A program made the translations under genes and the position numbers. A DNA stretch of 64,000 bases from contig NZ_JACSMD010000001.1 in assembly GCF_018618475.1 (NCBI RefSeq), positions 372,001-436,000 of the forward strand, read 5' to 3'. Positions within the stretch are counted from its first letter, which is position 1, and every line of letters begins with the position of its first letter. Shown here in pieces: positions 61,411 to 64,000 of the stretch. Under the pieces are notes generated by a model, which ran no database searches, was not told the DNA's origin, and saw only the letters and a program-made list of their open reading frames with translations. This DNA is from Exiguobacterium sp. s122. Its GTDB lineage: Bacteria; Bacillota; Bacilli; Exiguobacteriales; Exiguobacteriaceae.

Positions 61411-63243
61411 ATGACCGAGGGGAACTTTTCTGCACAATCGTATCGAAGACACCAAGAGAAACTGTTCGACCTCGTACGGATGCCGGACGTGAATGAAGCG
61501 ACGGTCCATCAGGCGATTGCGTATATGTGCCAAGTCGTCTCGGACATGCTCGACGTCGACACCGTCTCGATTTGGCATTTCGACGACACCTATGCGTCTA
61601 TACGGTGCCAAGTTGCGTACTCGAAAGAAGTCGGCCAATCCTATCCGGACTTAATCGTCTATCGGGATGACGCACCGGTCTACTTTGATGCGCTCCGTAC
61701 GAACCGGGTACTTCCGTTCGATGACGTGCGTAGCCATGAATGGGTGAAAGGGCTTTATCAACAATATTTTGTGGAAGGGCAACGGATTTATTCGATGCTT
61801 GATGCGCCCATCTACGCAAACAACAAAGCGAAGGGTGTCATCTGTTGTGAGACGTTCGCTCCACGACAGTGGACGTATATGGAAGAGCTGATGGTTAGCA
61901 CTTTGTCAGATTTCATCTCCATTTTATATTTACGACTCGAACGTCACTCGATTGAAGAGCATATTACACGCTTGGCGTACACAGATGAATTGACCGGACT
62001 CATGAACGAAAACGCGTTCGTCGAACGCATTGATGAAGTCCGAAAGCAATCGTCCGATCGTCTCGGCTCACTAATCTATTTAAAGGTCGATAAGTTTCGT
62101 GCCGTCGAGGATGCGCTCGGACTCGAAAAATCTGATACGCTCGTCAAAGAAGTGGCCGATCGCCTTCGGCAACACGTTGATAGAGCGATGCTAGCCCGCA
62201 TCTCACAGTCAGGATTCATGGTGTGGACACCTTATGGGGATCGAATTAAAGCGTACGGAATTGCTGATTTGCTCGCAGAGACGGTGACACGAGAGGCATA
62301 TAAAGTCGGAGAGTTAGATGTCGTCTTGACGATGAGCGCGTTCATCGCTATCGAAGACAAGACGTATTCGACGCTTGAGTTGATTCATGCCACGCGGCTC
62401 GCTGAAAGTGGAAACGTCCAGCGTGGGGTCGTCTCGTTTTACGAACCGGAGATGGGGGAAAAAGCGGCCGCTGCATTGAAGCTAGAGATGAATTTAAGAA
62501 AAGGAATTGCATTGAACGAATTTACGCTATTCTATCAACCGAAAATCGATGCGGCGACTGGACAGTTAAACGGGTTTGAAGGATTGATGCGCTGGGTGCA
62601 CCCTGAAAAGGGGCTCATCCCGCCACTTGATTTCATCCCACTAGCAGAATCAACGGGAATCATCATCGCGCTCGAAGAACAGATGCTTGCCATCGCCTGC
62701 AAACAGTTGAAAGCTTGGCATGATGCCGGGCGAACATATCGGCTTGCCCTTAACTTGTCGGCCCGTCACTTCTTGTCAGACGGGGTCGTTGAGAAGTTGA
62801 CGAAGATCGTCAAAGAGATCGGCGTCTGTCCGAACTACTTGACGTTTGAGATTACGGAAAGTGTCGGCATGGAGAATCAACAACATGTGATCGAGCGATT
62901 CGTTGATTTTCGAAACGTCGGATTCTCCATTTCGATTGACGATTTCGGTACCGGGTTCTCGGCGTTCGTTTATTTGAAACACTATCCGATTCAAGAAATC
63001 AAAATTGATCGTCAGTTCATTCAAGCGACCGAAAGCGATCCGACAGGAAACGTCATCGTCCAGTCGATTATTGAATTAGCTAAAGGGTTGAAACTCAGAA
63101 CGGTTTGCGAAGGAATTGAGACCGAGAGCCAACGCGAGACACTAAAGGCACTCGGTTGCGATGAGATGCAAGGCTACTTGTTCTCGCGTCCGCTTCCGAT
63201 TGAGGAGCTCGAAACGTGGATTGAGGCTTATGAAACGACATGA
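61411..63243 (+). CDS. Cytoplasmic GAF-GGDEF-EAL protein, probable c-di-GMP phosphodiesterase
   Basis: A 610-residue protein without membrane segments: GAF sensor domain (about 10-170), GGDEF (about 185-335) and EAL (about 355-600). The GGDEF motif is replaced by SQSGF (in RISQSGFMVW), so it cannot make c-di-GMP. In the EAL domain the motif is EGL (FEGLMRW), keeping the metal-binding Glu, with NLSARHF, EITES, DDFGTGFS, KIDRQF and CEGIET, so phosphodiesterase activity is likely. ATG 61411 is chosen after TAGGGGA; an ATG at 61384 would coincide with the predicted transcription start. Confidence 0.88.
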   Translation: MTEGNFSAQSYRRHQEKLFDLVRMPDVNEATVHQAIAYMCQVVSDMLDVDTVSIWHFDDTYASIRCQVAYSKEVGQSYPDLIVYRDDAPVYFDALRTNRVLPFDDVRSHEWVKGLYQQYFVEGQRIYSMLDAPIYANNKAKGVICCETFAPRQWTYMEELMVSTLSDFISILYLRLERHSIEEHITRLAYTDELTGLMNENAFVERIDEVRKQSSDRLGSLIYLKVDKFRAVEDALGLEKSDTLVKEVADRLRQHVDRAMLARISQSGFMVWTPYGDRIKAYGIADLLAETVTREAYKVGELDVVLTMSAFIAIEDKTYSTLELIHATRLAESGNVQRGVVSFYEPEMGEKAAAALKLEMNLRKGIALNEFTLFYQPKIDAATGQLNGFEGLMRWVHPEKGLIPPLDFIPLAESTGIIIALEEQMLAIACKQLKAWHDAGRTYRLALNLSARHFLSDGVVEKLTKIVKEIGVCPNYLTFEITESVGMENQQHVIERFVDFRNVGFSISIDDFGTGFSAFVYLKHYPIQEIKIDRQFIQATESDPTGNVIVQSIIELAKGLKLRTVCEGIETESQRETLKALGCDEMQGYLFSRPLPIEELETWIEAYETT

Positions 63244-63268
63244 AAGGGTTCGCCGCGGCGAACCCTTT
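63243..63268 (+). terminator. Palindromic hairpin after the GAF-EAL gene
   Basis: AAAGGGTTCGCC pairs with GGCGAACCCTTT, overlapping the stop codon. The core GGTTCGCCGCGGCGAACC recurs exactly at 63445-63462. On the plus strand it is followed by a weak T stretch (TTTCCTC). Confidence 0.75.
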
Positions 63269-63436
63269 CCTCATGAAGTCTATTCTAGTTTCGACAGGGT
63301 ACTACATTCTTCAATTCTATGAGCGAGAATTTTATACCGAGACGGGCGGGACCATTTCGATAAAGTATGCCTCGTTCTTAGGGTTTTATTTTGATGTAAC
63401 GGATGACGAGGAAAATAGAAAAACATCTCTTCCAAG

Positions 63437-63470
63437 ATAAAACAGGTTCGCCGCGGCGAACCTGTTTTAT
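63437..63470 (-). terminator. Palindromic hairpin after the histidine kinase gene
   Basis: A 34-base perfect palindrome (ATAAAACAGGTTCGCC and its complement) lies just past the stop at 63477 on the minus strand. It shares its 18-base core with the hairpin at 63243-63268. The 168 bases between the hairpins hold one open frame without a ribosome site and nothing else clear. Confidence 0.75.
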
Positions 63471-63476
63471 GTCTGC

Positions 63477-64000
63477 TTATTTTTTATCGTGGGGCAAGTT
63501 GATATGAATTGATGTACCAGTAGCTACTTCACTCGTCACGTCGACCGTTCCACCATGCGCTTCGATGATGTCGCGTGAGATGGCCATGCCAAGGCCACTG
63601 CCAATCGTATCATCCGTGTTCGTCCCGCGGTAATACCGTTCAAAGATATACGGCAAGTCCTGATCATTGATTCCTTGGCCGTCATCTGAAATCGTGATTG
63701 TCGATCCGCTGACGGCGACTTTAACGTGTACCGTCTCATCGTTATGCACGAGCGCATTATAGAGGAAGTTCAACAGTGCCCGTTTCATGAAGTGATGGTC
63801 GAGCGCCACCGTTGCGGCGTCATGGCTTGTAAATTCGAGCGAGCGGTCCGCGAAGCGCGGGTCATTCAACACGTCGATGACGAGTTCACGAACGAACCGT
63901 TCGAGACCGGCGTCTACTTTCTCGAGCGGGAAGTCTCCGTGCTGTAGCCGCATCGTCAAATTGAAGTCGTCGAGCAATTCTTTCATGTACCGCGCTTTCC
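63477..64000 (-). CDS. Sensor histidine kinase, C-terminal part (cut by the window end)
   Basis: The frame is open to the last base of the window, so the N-terminal sensor and most of the dimerisation domain are missing. The 174 visible residues hold the HATPase domain: N box NFLYNALVHND, G1 SDDGQGI, F box IFERYYRGTN, G2 GSGLGMAIS. The preceding ARYMKELLDDFN fits the end of the HisKA helices. The ATG at 63986 is internal, not the start. The partner regulator should lie beyond the window. Confidence 0.92.
   Translation of the reverse strand, partial: KARYMKELLDDFNLTMRLQHGDFPLEKVDAGLERFVRELVIDVLNDPRFADRSLEFTSHDAATVALDHHFMKRALLNFLYNALVHNDETVHVKVAVSGSTITISDDGQGINDQDLPYIFERYYRGTNTDDTIGSGLGMAISRDIIEAHGGTVDVTSEVATGTSIHINLPHDKK

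Noticed and set aside
63273-63440. Frame of 55 codons between the two hairpins
   Set aside because: No ribosome binding site, its start abuts a terminator and no family is recognisable. It may be a gene relic but cannot be supported.

Overview
The window looks like a chromosomal segment of a low-to-mid GC Bacillota, most probably Exiguobacterium or a close Bacillales relative. This is an inference from gene content: a class II (Firmicutes-type) galT, CcpA-type cre boxes, a LicT/BglG-type RNA antiterminator site, a separate BY-kinase (modulator plus kinase), capEFG genes like those of staphylococci, and pgaCD. No rRNA, tRNA, CRISPR array, insertion sequence or phage gene was seen. Many antisense reading frames in the GC-rich 2-14 kb part are shadows of real genes.

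Region 1 (1-17.0 kb) is galactoside catabolism. A ROK-family repressor is followed by one long operon of about 12.4 kb: a small galactokinase-like protein of unknown role, a lipoprotein-dependent ABC importer (binding protein and two permeases), a GH42 beta-galactosidase, a GH36 alpha-galactosidase, then galK, galE, galT and galM. It runs from a promoter overlapped by a cre box and a 25-bp palindrome to a strong terminator. Facing it is a second sugar ABC importer under a perfect cre box. Neither importer has its own ATPase, so a shared MsmX-type ATPase elsewhere is expected.

Region 2 (17.2-30.7 kb) holds a PD-(D/E)XK nuclease-family protein, a membrane transglutaminase-like protein, a 116-bp decayed copy of the galM 3' end, a secreted SH3b protein, a PTS-rpiR-nanE operon (probable N-acetylmannosamine use), a histidine-rich metal-binding protein, a bglP-GH1 beta-glucoside operon controlled by an RNA antiterminator, and a kinase-fold phosphotransferase.

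Region 3 (30.1-54.9 kb) is for surface polysaccharides. It starts with a NeuD-like acyltransferase, an HpcH/HpaI aldolase and a 2-hydroxyacid dehydrogenase. A Wzx/Wzy-type exopolysaccharide cluster follows: glycosyltransferases, BY-kinase pair, EpsG-like polymerase, flippase, capEFG for UDP-L-FucNAc, a VioA-like aminotransferase with rmlA and rmlB for a dTDP-4-amino-4,6-dideoxyhexose, a WbqC protein and the initiating sugar transferase. Then come pgaCD (poly-N-acetylglucosamine synthase), a DsbA-like lipoprotein and UDP-glucose dehydrogenase.

Region 4 (54.9-64 kb) has a DinB protein, two small membrane proteins, two EAL proteins whose GGDEF sites are both degenerate, a LysM/SH3b/NlpC-P60 wall hydrolase, and the C-terminal part of a histidine kinase cut by the window end. 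Two EAL phosphodiesterases close to pgaCD and the exopolysaccharide genes suggest control of biofilm matrix by c-di-GMP.
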